From the NCBI RefSeq assembly GCF_050859025.1, contig NZ_CP138200.1, positions 4,340,001 to 4,404,000 of the forward strand: a DNA stretch of 64,000 bases. Direction: 5' to 3'. Each line of letters opens with the position of its first letter. Within the stretch, counting starts at the first letter, position 1. The translations under genes were made by a program, and so were the position numbers. The DNA is from Wukongibacter sp050859025. Its GTDB lineage: Bacteria > Bacillota > Clostridia > Peptostreptococcales > Caminicellaceae. Shown here in pieces: positions 26,348-34,443 of the stretch. The notes under the pieces are model-generated. The model saw only the letters and a list, made by a program, of their open reading frames with translations. It ran no database searches and was not told where the DNA came from.

Positions 26348-27091
26348 TTATAAACCAAAAACTTTCTCAAGTTCAGCAAATTTTTTATGGGTAATAAGAG
26401 CATCCTTATCGTAATTCTTGAAATTAGTAATGTATGTCCATCTTCCATAGGGTGATATCTTAGTTATTTTTGATATATTAATTATATATGATTTATGGCT
26501 TCTAAAAAAAACCGTCTTTTCTAAACGCTTTTCCAAGTCCCCTAATCCCTCCGAAGTAATATATCTATTATCGGTAGTATATATTACTGTGCTTCTATCC
26601 TCTCTTTGAATTAGAACTATATTTTCTGTGTCAATAAAATTTATACCCTCTTTATTCTTTACTACTAATTTTTCAAATCCTTTTTGCTGAAATATTGGGG
26701 TTTTAATATCTTCTTCGTCATCTTCAGTAGCTGTACCCTTTATTTTCATCAAAGTCTTTTTTATTCTCTCCACTTTAAACGGCTTCATCAGATAGTCAAA
26801 TGCATAAACTTCAAAGGCTTCTGGCATATATTCTACATGGGCAGTTGCAAAAATTATAATCGTCTTAGGGTTTATATCAGTAATTATCTTTGCACATTCC
26901 AACCCATCTCTATTGGGCATTTCAATATCCAAAAACGCAACATCAATATCATTCTCTTCTATAAAGCGAAGAACCTCATTGCCATCCTCCAACTCAGCAA
27001 TAACTTCAAAGCCTTCAATCTTTTCAATCATTTTTTTTAAAATCAGCCTCATACCAAAATCATCATCTGCTATTAAAACCTTTAAGCACAT
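26348..27091 (-). CDS. LytTR-family response regulator
   Basis: The 247-residue protein has a receiver domain (Asp9/Asp10, phospho-acceptor Asp55 in FLDIEMPN, Lys in YLMKPFK) and a C-terminal LytTR DNA-binding domain (FFRSHKSYIINISKITKI, LITHKKFAELEKVFGL). It likely binds direct-repeat promoter sites when phosphorylated. The kinase gene is not adjacent, but a Spo0B-like kinase gene lies 2.5 kb upstream on the same strand beyond nfeD-floA, with no other orphan kinase of this class in the window. Pairing is inferred. Confidence 0.88.
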   Translation of the reverse strand: MCLKVLIADDDFGMRLILKKMIEKIEGFEVIAELEDGNEVLRFIEENDIDVAFLDIEMPNRDGLECAKIITDINPKTIIIFATAHVEYMPEAFEVYAFDYLMKPFKVERIKKTLMKIKGTATEDDEEDIKTPIFQQKGFEKLVVKNKEGINFIDTENIVLIQREDRSTVIYTTDNRYITSEGLGDLEKRLEKTVFFRSHKSYIINISKITKISPYGRWTYITNFKNYDKDALITHKKFAELEKVFGL

Positions 27092-27252
27092 CTTATATCT
27101 CCATCCTTCTATGGTTTATCTAACCAATATTCTCACATATACACTTGAAATTTTAAATAAGGAAAGTAGACTCCAAGATTTCCCTATGACTTATTTCAAT
27201 AAACCAAGAGAATTCTCAGAGGCTACTTTAGTATTCTAAAAACATACATACT

Positions 27253-27438
27253 TTATAATTCTCTATTTTTACGACTCTTTGGTTTCCCTAAAATTTCTGA
27301 GAAGATTATACCTGAAAGTATATTGTCAGGTGTTAGAGAAAGAATTTTTTTTCTTTTCTTTCTTCTTTTTCCTTCCTCTACCGAAGTCATTCCTATCTCA
27401 CATGCAACAATTTTGTTTTGTTCTCTTTTTTCATTCAT
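27253..27438 (-). CDS. Small basic protein downstream of floA
   Basis: The 61-residue protein is hydrophilic, with a basic middle (GKRRKKRKK) and a C-terminal segment LTPDNILSGIIFSEILGKPKS that resembles small proteins found next to floA in other Clostridia (from memory, not searched). It starts 13 bases after the floA stop with GGAG upstream, so it is co-transcribed. Function is unknown; a membrane-raft or sporulation link would be inference from position. Confidence 0.6.
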   Translation of the reverse strand: MNEKREQNKIVACEIGMTSVEEGKRRKKRKKILSLTPDNILSGIIFSEILGKPKSRKNREL

Positions 27439-27451
27439 AGGATATCATCTC

Positions 27452-28444
27452 CTATTCATCATTCATATCTATATAGTCGTCATTATTTATATTTGATATA
27501 GCCTCTCTCATGGTTGTATCGGCAATAACGTTTTTCATGTTATAATAATCCATAACCCCTATTTTCCCATCTCTAAGGGCAGATGCTAAAGCCTTTGGAA
27601 CCTCTGCTTCTGCTTCCACAACCTTTGCCTTCATCTCTTGAACCGCAGCTACCATTTCCTGTTCCTTTGCAACCGCCATAGCCCTTCTAACCTCTGCCTT
27701 AGCCTGAGCTATTCTTTTGTCAGCTTCAGCTTGATCCGTTTGAAGCTTAGCTCCAACGTTTCTACCTACATCAACATCAGCAATATCTATAGACAATATC
27801 TCAAAGGCTGTACCTGAGTCTAACCCCTTCTCCAATACCGTTTCTGATATCAGGTCTGGATTTTCCAAGACCTTTTTATGGGTCTCAACGGACCCGACGG
27901 TAGTAACTATCCCTTCACCAACGCGGGCGATTATTGTTTCTTCTCCTGCTCCACCTACAAGTCTGTCTATATCGGCTCTAACTGTAACTCTAGCTTTAGC
28001 CTTAAGCTCTATACCATTTTTGGCAATAGCTGCTACAACTGGAGTCTCTATAACCTTTGGTTTAACACTCATTTGAACTGCCTCAAAAACATTACGTCCT
28101 GCTAAATCTATGGCTGTTGCTTTTACAAACTCAAGATTTATATTTGCTCTTTCCGCAGCAATTAATGCATTTACAACGCTATCAACATTACCACCAGCTA
28201 GATAATGGGCCTCAAGCTCGTCACCGGAAATATCCAATCCAGCTTTTCTACCTTTAATAAGTGGTTTAATAATCCTATCGGGTTTAACTCTCCTAAGCTT
28301 CATTCCAATCAGGGTAAAGATACTAACCTTTACATTTGAGGCTAAGGCTGATATCCATAATCCCAGGGGCACAAAGCTAAAAAACAAAGCCAAAAATACT
28401 ATTATAACTGCAATTATTATAATCGTTGGAAAAATCGCACTCAT
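27452..28444 (-). CDS. floA: Flotillin-like protein FloA
   Basis: The 330-residue protein matches FloA (YqfA): an N-terminal hydrophobic hairpin (about 5-35), an SPFH domain (KARVTVRADIDRLVGGAGEETIIARVGEGIV) and a coiled-coil stretch rich in Ala/Glu/Lys (about 230-285). Flotillins organise membrane domains and secretion or signalling complexes. The third of three consecutive ATGs is chosen because it is seven bases after AGGAGG. It follows nfeD, the usual partner, by about 19 bases. Confidence 0.92.
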   Translation of the reverse strand: MSAIFPTIIIIAVIIVFLALFFSFVPLGLWISALASNVKVSIFTLIGMKLRRVKPDRIIKPLIKGRKAGLDISGDELEAHYLAGGNVDSVVNALIAAERANINLEFVKATAIDLAGRNVFEAVQMSVKPKVIETPVVAAIAKNGIELKAKARVTVRADIDRLVGGAGEETIIARVGEGIVTTVGSVETHKKVLENPDLISETVLEKGLDSGTAFEILSIDIADVDVGRNVGAKLQTDQAEADKRIAQAKAEVRRAMAVAKEQEMVAAVQEMKAKVVEAEAEVPKALASALRDGKIGVMDYYNMKNVIADTTMREAISNINNDDYIDMNDE

Positions 28445-28463
28445 CATCATTCCTCCTAAACAT

Positions 28464-28976
28464 TCATATTTGTTTTTCTTGTATTTTTCTTACTATTATT
28501 CGTCTACCATCCACCTTTATAACCTCTACCATTGTTCCTTTAGATATAAATTCTCCTTCAGATACAGCATCTAGTTTAACACCATCAAAATCCACAGTTC
28601 CTACTGGCCTTAGTTTTGTCAAAGTTCTACCCTGTCTATTAAGAAAATACTTCATATCGCTTGTTCCTATATAGCAGTCTTCTTTTTTCACTGATGTTGA
28701 TAGTACCATATTTTTAGGCAACTTGCCCTTGCTGATTGAGTGTAAAAGAATTGTAAATATTATCCCAATAATGGCCAAGAGAATCATCATTAAAATCAAA
28801 GCTTCTATTAATGTATCTGCTGTAACAATTATTCCTACTATAAAACATGTTATTCCTGCTATTCCCCAGACTCCAAACCCCGGGACATAAATTTCAATGA
28901 CCATAAGTATCAGTCCCAATCCAAAAAAGACTGCAGATAGGAGTCCTAATCCATCAACAAGTTGCTCTAGCACCAT
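28464..28976 (-). CDS. NfeD family membrane protein
   Basis: The 170-residue protein is the short NfeD type: four membrane helices (about 8-100) and a C-terminal OB-fold-like domain (GRTLTKLRPVGTVDFDGVKLD, ISKGTMVEVIKVDGRRIIVR). It lacks the ClpP-like protease domain of long NfeD. NfeD proteins are encoded with flotillins and thought to partner them. ATG at 28976 is chosen because AGGGAGG precedes it; an in-frame ATG six codons earlier lacks a site. Confidence 0.88.
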   Translation of the reverse strand: MVLEQLVDGLGLLSAVFFGLGLILMVIEIYVPGFGVWGIAGITCFIVGIIVTADTLIEALILMMILLAIIGIIFTILLHSISKGKLPKNMVLSTSVKKEDCYIGTSDMKYFLNRQGRTLTKLRPVGTVDFDGVKLDAVSEGEFISKGTMVEVIKVDGRRIIVRKIQEKQI

Positions 28977-29068
28977 ATTTTTCCCTCCCTTCATAAATAA
29001 ACATATTTGTTAAATCCTTATTTCCATTTACAGTATTTTTATTCAAGCATACCAATAGACTCTTTCTA

Positions 29069-29419
29069 TTATTTAGTCATAACAAGTATATAACCTACAA
29101 CATTTGCTATAACAGCAAATATCCACTGTATGTTTACTGGATCAAAAAGTCCTCCAAAGCTTCTCTTTTTATTCTTATCCGTAGCATACCATCGCTCTAG
29201 CAACAAGCCTGTAAACTTTGATGCATCTCGGTTTGAGGACATATCCAAAAATCTCATCGTTCCGCTATCCTGTACATTAATAATATTGTAAAAAAGCAAT
29301 GCTAGTGAAATAGCTCCCCAAATCATAAAAAACATTTCTAGATTTTTGGGATCAGTTTTCAAATAAAAGTAAATCTCTATCGAAACTAAAATAATTATTG
29401 GTATAAACCTTTTAACCAA
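29069..29419 (-). CDS. Hypothetical membrane protein, uncertain start codon
   Basis: The roughly 116-residue protein has helices at about 5-20, 28-48 and 95-113, and a soluble middle with DMSSNRDASKFTGLLLERWYA. No family is recognised. The first conventional start is TTG at 29419, 14 bases after a GGGGGG ribosome site; an in-frame ATT at 29428 (giving MIGKLVKRF) lies five bases after it and may be the true start. It is located between the sensor kinase and nfeD genes on the same strand. Confidence 0.6.
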   Translation of the reverse strand: MVKRFIPIIILVSIEIYFYLKTDPKNLEMFFMIWGAISLALLFYNIINVQDSGTMRFLDMSSNRDASKFTGLLLERWYATDKNKKRSFGGLFDPVNIQWIFAVIANVVGYILVMTK

Positions 29420-29582
29420 CTTCCCAATAAAATCCCCCCTTAGTATCTTATATAGTATTTAATGAAGTCTCAAATATTAAATCTGAACTCTGTCTTAAGT
29501 ATACATCTTTAATATCAAAGTAAAAATAGATATCCTACATAAGATACATATAGAATATCTAAGTGTCACTTTTTATGCTTTA

Positions 29583-30452
29583 CTACTCAAAGGGAATATT
29601 AACATAAAACACCGTTATATTCTCGTTACTCTCTACTAAAATATCTCCTCCATACCGCTCTATAATTCCTTTAGAAATATAAAGTCCCATTCCCTGTCCG
29701 CCTTCATTCTTTGTAGTAAAACCGGGATTAAAGATTTTCTCACAAATATCCTCTGCTATCATTTTTCCATTATTTTTTACAACAAACTTATAGTTTTCTG
29801 TATCTTCTAATATCTCTATCTCTATAAACCTTTTTTCCATATCCTCAGTTGCATCCATTGCATTATCAATGATATTACTCAATACTCTACACATTTCCCA
29901 TGATGGTATTTTAAGATTTTCTAATCTTGTAGAGACCTGCAGCTTTACTACAATACCTCTATCTTCACAGTCAATCTGTTTAGCCTGTAAAAGAGCATTT
30001 ATAGCGGCCTTAGATGTTTTAATAACCCTATTAACCTTCTTGATATCTTCATATATCTTTTCAATATAATCCCTTGCCTCAATGTATTCATTCATTTCTA
30101 TTAAACTAAACACCACCTGTAGATGATTTAGAAAATCATGTCTTTGGCCCCTCATAGTATTATTCAAGTCTTCGATCTGACTTAGCATTTCTTTTTGTAT
30201 AAGATTCTGTTCGTGCAAAGTCTTTAGCGAACTGACATCCCTTAGGGTTATATATACATTCATAAAAAACACAATACAAAGGATTGCAAAAAGTACTACT
30301 AGATTATCACTTATTAATAGCTTAGCTTCTTCTCTAAATAAGTAACTATAAAAAATAAGTCCCAAGAATAAAATTATTTGAGATATATTAACCAAATAAA
30401 TTATGACAGCTGCTTTATTTACATTAAATTTTTTATCAATTTTTCTTCTCAT
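29583..30452 (-). CDS. Spo0B-type sensor histidine kinase
   Basis: The 289-residue kinase has two membrane helices (about 15-37 and 50-70), a short helical phospho-acceptor domain of the Spo0B/CitA kind (RGQRHDFLNHLQV, His105) and a GHKL ATPase domain (NIIDNAMDA N box, GQGMGLYISKGI G box). There is no large outside sensor domain, so it likely senses within the membrane. Kinases of this type pair with LytTR regulators; the candidate partner lies at 26.3-27.1 kb on the same strand. Confidence 0.88.
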   Translation of the reverse strand: MRRKIDKKFNVNKAAVIIYLVNISQIILFLGLIFYSYLFREEAKLLISDNLVVLFAILCIVFFMNVYITLRDVSSLKTLHEQNLIQKEMLSQIEDLNNTMRGQRHDFLNHLQVVFSLIEMNEYIEARDYIEKIYEDIKKVNRVIKTSKAAINALLQAKQIDCEDRGIVVKLQVSTRLENLKIPSWEMCRVLSNIIDNAMDATEDMEKRFIEIEILEDTENYKFVVKNNGKMIAEDICEKIFNPGFTTKNEGGQGMGLYISKGIIERYGGDILVESNENITVFYVNIPFE

Positions 30453-30570
30453 TATGATATTTTCCTCACATCTAGCTTTAGTCTTTTCAATATAAATATC
30501 CTATCTTTAGATTGTATATAGTTTCAAGTAATACTATTCATTTAAACTGTATAAATCCTATGTCCTTAAC

Positions 30571-30622
30571 TATAGAAATCGCAATAAATCAAAATGTGGA
30601 TTTATAAGTGCGTTCTATATAT
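30571..30622. repeat. Family B palindromic repeat, short copy
   Basis: TATAGAAATCGCAATAAATC is followed by AAAATGTGGATTTATAAGTGCG and TTCTATA. It is essentially the long copy at 24.1 kb without its extra internal sequence. It lies between the kinase gene and the inositol-phosphatase-family gene. Confidence 0.65.
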
Positions 30623-30738
30623 ATTATTCATTATATAGAATTATATATTAATTTCTACAATTGAAAAGAAATACCTTTGAAATTGGAAACTTTTTGAGTT
30701 TTAGGTTAAAATTAATTTCATGGGAGGATTGATATAGA

Positions 30739-31527
30739 ATGCTTAATTTAAATATAGCCTTAGAAAAGGTACAAAAATGGGCCTTAGAAACGGGAGAAAT
30801 ACAAAAAGAATATTTTAAAAAGGAAAGTCTTAAAATTGACATTAAATCTACTGGTGTGGATTTAGTAACTGAAGTAGATAAGCTAAGTGAAAAACACATT
30901 CTGAATTATATAAAAGATCATTATCCCCTTCATGCTATTTTATCTGAAGAGTCGGGGAAGTCAGATATAGAATCGGATTACCTATGGGTTGTAGATCCTC
31001 TTGATGGAACTACTAATTACGCACAAGGGCTCCCCATTTTCGCAACATCTATAGCTCTTAAGTATAAGAATGAAGCACTCCTTGGAGTGGTTTACGCACC
31101 AATTGTAGATCAATTATTTGTAGCATCAAAGGGTAATGGTGCATATTTAAATGGAGAAAAGATTTCCGTCAGCACAAAAAAAGATCTAAATAAATCTGTA
31201 ATTGCAACGGGTTTTCCCTATGATAGAGCTGTAAATGAAGATAATAATGCCAATTATTTTGCACACTTTGTTCCAAAGGTTAGGGGTCTTCGAAGAATGG
31301 GTGCAGCTGCATATGATTTGGCTAATGTAGCCGCAGGAAGTCTTGATGGTTATTGGGAAATCAATCTAAGCCCCTGGGATATTGCTGCAGGACAGCTTAT
31401 TATAGAAGAAGCAGGAGGCGATGTACTTTTCCTTAAGGAAAAGAGGGGTATCTCCTTAATAGCGGGAAATAAGGCTATATGCCAGAAAATTTTAAAAGAA
31501 ATTGAATATGTAGATAATAGATTATAG
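30739..31527 (+). CDS. suhB: Inositol monophosphatase family protein
   Basis: The 262-residue protein carries the metal-binding motifs of the family: ILSEESG, VVDPLDGTTNYAQGLPIF and SPWDIAAGQLIIEEAGG. It hydrolyses a sugar- or inositol-type phosphate with Mg2+ in the cytoplasm; relatives also act on fructose-1,6-bisphosphate or PAP, so the substrate is open. Ribosome site GGGAGG precedes ATG. It is monocistronic with a terminator after it. Confidence 0.88.
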   Translation: MLNLNIALEKVQKWALETGEIQKEYFKKESLKIDIKSTGVDLVTEVDKLSEKHILNYIKDHYPLHAILSEESGKSDIESDYLWVVDPLDGTTNYAQGLPIFATSIALKYKNEALLGVVYAPIVDQLFVASKGNGAYLNGEKISVSTKKDLNKSVIATGFPYDRAVNEDNNANYFAHFVPKVRGLRRMGAAAYDLANVAAGSLDGYWEINLSPWDIAAGQLIIEEAGGDVLFLKEKRGISLIAGNKAICQKILKEIEYVDNRL

Positions 31528-31558
31528 GAAAAATAGTCTTGCAGTTTTAAATAATATA

Positions 31559-31617
31559 AGTTCTAAGAATTTAGTCAGTTTTGAAAGCTTGAATAAAATC
31601 TTAGAACTTTAAACTTT
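31559..31617 (+). terminator. Terminator after the inositol-phosphatase gene
   Basis: AGTTCTAAGA and TCTTAGAACT pair over about 30 bases and are followed by TTAAACTTT. The T tract is imperfect. Confidence 0.55.
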
Positions 31618-31624
31618 ACAGTAT

Positions 31625-31730
31625 ATATATTCAAGTAGAAATATTAATTTATGCATATCCAAAACTCCCATAACTATCAATTATTTGGATATGTACAAAT
31701 CAAGTTTTGCTATATTAACTCTATATTTCA
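31625..31730. repeat. Diverged family A palindromic repeat
   Basis: TTAATTTATGCATATCCAAAA and TTATTTGGATATGTACAAATCAAG form complementary arms ending in CTCTATA. The layout is that of family A, with much sequence divergence. Confidence 0.5.
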
Positions 31731-31732
31731 TA

Positions 31733-32662
31733 CTATCTCAGCTTCATTTCCTCTCCAATTATATCCTTCCAATTATCCACAATGCCACGAATAATTTGTG
31801 GTCCAATTTTAGATATAATTACTAATTGAGATTTATTCTTAACCTCATCTATTGGTTTATAATCAATTTTTTGATTTACTACGTCAACTTGATTCCATCC
31901 ATTATCTAATTTAAAAAACCCCTTAATTCTATAGCTGTCTTTAGAAATACTATTTATAAATCTCGTTAAATCTTCCTCTTTAACATCCTTATCAAAGGTA
32001 AGATTCAGGGTCTTTGGCTTATTTTCCGGAGTATTTGTGGTATCTTCTGATTCCAGAACATGACCTTCAATAAGATCCTCTTCAAGTATTCTTCTATCTA
32101 GTTTCCCAAAGGAAGCTATTTGGATATCAGCTTTAGGATTAATTTCCTTAATTTTTACCCTTATTTTTCTAATAGCTTCTTCATCAATTAAATCAGCTTT
32201 GCTAATAACTATAAGATGACAGTGCTTTAGCTGTCTCTCAACGGCCTCAATATCATTTATTTGATCTAAAAAGTGAAGTCCATCGACCAAGCAGATTGCT
32301 CCCTTATAATCATATACATCACCCTTAGTAACCTCTAACCCATATAGCACATCTCCTATATTTGAGGGGTCCGCCAAACCAGAGCTTTCAACAAATAAAT
32401 ATTCCAAGTCCTGATCCGCCATCTCTGTCATAGCAGTTACAAATGACATTTTGAGACAAGAGCAAAATATAGAGCCTCTATTAATTTCTACCATCTCAAT
32501 ATCTTCTTTCTGAATTACTTGCCCATCAATTCCTATCTTTCCAAACTCATTCATTATCACTCCTACCCTTTTTTCAGATAGAGTATCTAAAATATTATTT
32601 AAAAAGGTAGTTTTTCCAGCACCTAAAAAGCCTGAGAGCAAATACAACTTTGTCTTCTTCAT
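31733..32662 (-). CDS. COG0523 (CobW/P47K) GTPase
   Basis: The 309-residue G3E GTPase has Walker A GFLGAGKTT, Walker B-like VESSGLADP, the base-recognition SKAD and a C-terminal CobW_C-like domain. Family members insert or deliver metals such as zinc, cobalt or nickel. The metal motif normally read as CxCC is FCSCL here, with only two cysteines (CxC). ATG at 32662 is preferred, ten bases after AAGGAG. No metal-enzyme gene or Zur-like box is next to it, so the client is unknown. Confidence 0.85.
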   Translation of the reverse strand: MKKTKLYLLSGFLGAGKTTFLNNILDTLSEKRVGVIMNEFGKIGIDGQVIQKEDIEMVEINRGSIFCSCLKMSFVTAMTEMADQDLEYLFVESSGLADPSNIGDVLYGLEVTKGDVYDYKGAICLVDGLHFLDQINDIEAVERQLKHCHLIVISKADLIDEEAIRKIRVKIKEINPKADIQIASFGKLDRRILEEDLIEGHVLESEDTTNTPENKPKTLNLTFDKDVKEEDLTRFINSISKDSYRIKGFFKLDNGWNQVDVVNQKIDYKPIDEVKNKSQLVIISKIGPQIIRGIVDNWKDIIGEEMKLR

Positions 32663-32701
32663 ACCTATTCCACTCCTTAACAATCATGTATTCCATATTT
32701 A

Positions 32702-32812
32702 TTATATAGAGCTTCCAGTCAAAACTTTAATTTATACACATCAAAAATCCTAAGATTCATCGGATATTTTGATATATATAAATTAAGATTTACTTGGAAC
32801 TCTCTATATATA
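32702..32812 (-). repeat. Family A palindromic repeat, copy 3
   Basis: Read on the minus strand it starts TATATATAGAGAGTTCCAAG, has ATATCAAAATATCC in the middle and ends GGAAGCTCTATATA. Over its length it matches the copy at 24179-24287 at most positions, in the opposite orientation. Confidence 0.75.
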
Positions 32813-32850
32813 ATTTTTCCAATTTAACATAGTATATCATCATTAATTGA

Positions 32851-34443
32851 CTAATTCAATTTAAATTCCCTTGGACTCATTCCCGTAATCTTTTTAAATA
32901 CTCTACTAAAATAGTTTGGGTCATTATACCCTACACTATGGGCTATTATTTTTACACTCTTACTAGTTTCTCTTAACAACTCCTGTGCACTTTTAATTCT
33001 TATTTTAGTAAGATAGTCTATAAAATTTTCACCAGTTTTCTTTTTAAATAGTTTTGAAAAGTAATATGGACTCACAGCAATATCATGAGCAACTTCTTCA
33101 AGAGATAATTCTTTACTATAATTTTTCATTATATATTCCTTTGCCGCAATTATTATGGAGTCCATTTCCTTCTCTCTGGTATTGTTAATACTATTTATTG
33201 CTAGAATTAGATCCTTTCGAATTTCATTTTTTAAAAGGTTTAGACTCCTATAACTATCTTCATATTCCATATATCTGTTTACTTTGTTTTCAATATCTAT
33301 ATTTTGTAGCTTACTTCTTACTACTCTATTTATAACAATTGAAAGCTCTATTAATTTTATTTTCTTATTACTTCCATCAGAATGAGTATTAAAAATCCAA
33401 TCAATAATTTCTTCAAATAATTGCTGACTTTCTTGTAATAAACCCATCTTAATTTTCTCTGTTAATACAGCCTCCTTTTCAAAGGGATATTCCTCATTAA
33501 ATATATTTCCTACATTTATATCTGCAAAATGATTCACCTTCTTAGATGGTGAATCAACCTTTAAGGCTATTAAAGCTTCCTTGTATGATTTACTAGACTT
33601 CTCTAATCCCTTATATTCATTCCCTATGCCTACCTTCATTATTACATTTGTTTCATTCTCTATTTTGCATGTAACTTCCCTAGCAAAATCAATACTTACA
33701 GACCTAAGCTTATATGTATCCTGTTCATTCTCTATTCTGATTACACCTACAATATTATTTAATACTCCCTTACTCACAATGCAATCAAAGTTTTTCTTTA
33801 AGCATTCTCTTATCTTATTCTCAATTCTCTTCTTTATATAGTTCTTTTCAATTTGATTGTGTATTCTTTTTAAGCTTGGACCATCGTAAGCAAAAACTAT
33901 ACAAAATCCCTTATCATATTTAAAATTAATTAAATTCATATTTTGAAGAATATCGGTTTTATCAATGTCACCAAGTATAATAGAAGCTACCATTTCATTT
34001 TCAATATAGGGTATTACGCTACTTAATTTCTCCTTTAATTTTAATTCCCTTTGAATTTTTTCTCTTTCCTTGTCCTGTAACTTAATGGCTCTTTCTATAC
34101 ATTCTATCATTACACTTCGTTTAATAGGTTTTAATAAATATTCAAAAACATTTAGATTCACAGCCTCCTTAGCATAGGAAAAAGAATCATAGGCTGATAA
34201 CACGATTATCTTTACATTTCCAAGTCGTTTACGTATCTCAGCAGTAGCTTCTATACCATTGATTCCAGGCATTTTTATATCCATAATAATAATATCCGGC
34301 TTTATTTCATAGGCTTTTTCAATAGCTTCTCTTCCATTAGATGCTTCATATATATCAAATTGCCCATCAAAGTTCTTACTTAATAATATCCTTAGCCCTT
34401 CTCTTTCTAAGGCCTCATCATCTGCAAGTAATACCCTATACAT
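32851..34443 (-). CDS. YesN-type AraC response regulator
   Basis: The 530-residue regulator has an N-terminal receiver (Asp8/Asp9, acceptor Asp55 in IIMDIKMPG, Lys in YLLKPIK), a long middle region and a C-terminal AraC double helix-turn-helix (LSLEEVAHDIAVSPYYFSKLF, then SVKIIAHSVGYNDPNYFSRVFKK). ATG at 34443 lies eight bases after AAGGGG and overlaps the kinase stop by eight bases. It probably activates the monosaccharide importer promoter, where a 21-base direct repeat is seen. Confidence 0.9.
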   Translation of the reverse strand: MYRVLLADDEALEREGLRILLSKNFDGQFDIYEASNGREAIEKAYEIKPDIIIMDIKMPGINGIEATAEIRKRLGNVKIIVLSAYDSFSYAKEAVNLNVFEYLLKPIKRSVMIECIERAIKLQDKEREKIQRELKLKEKLSSVIPYIENEMVASIILGDIDKTDILQNMNLINFKYDKGFCIVFAYDGPSLKRIHNQIEKNYIKKRIENKIRECLKKNFDCIVSKGVLNNIVGVIRIENEQDTYKLRSVSIDFAREVTCKIENETNVIMKVGIGNEYKGLEKSSKSYKEALIALKVDSPSKKVNHFADINVGNIFNEEYPFEKEAVLTEKIKMGLLQESQQLFEEIIDWIFNTHSDGSNKKIKLIELSIVINRVVRSKLQNIDIENKVNRYMEYEDSYRSLNLLKNEIRKDLILAINSINNTREKEMDSIIIAAKEYIMKNYSKELSLEEVAHDIAVSPYYFSKLFKKKTGENFIDYLTKIRIKSAQELLRETSKSVKIIAHSVGYNDPNYFSRVFKKITGMSPREFKLN

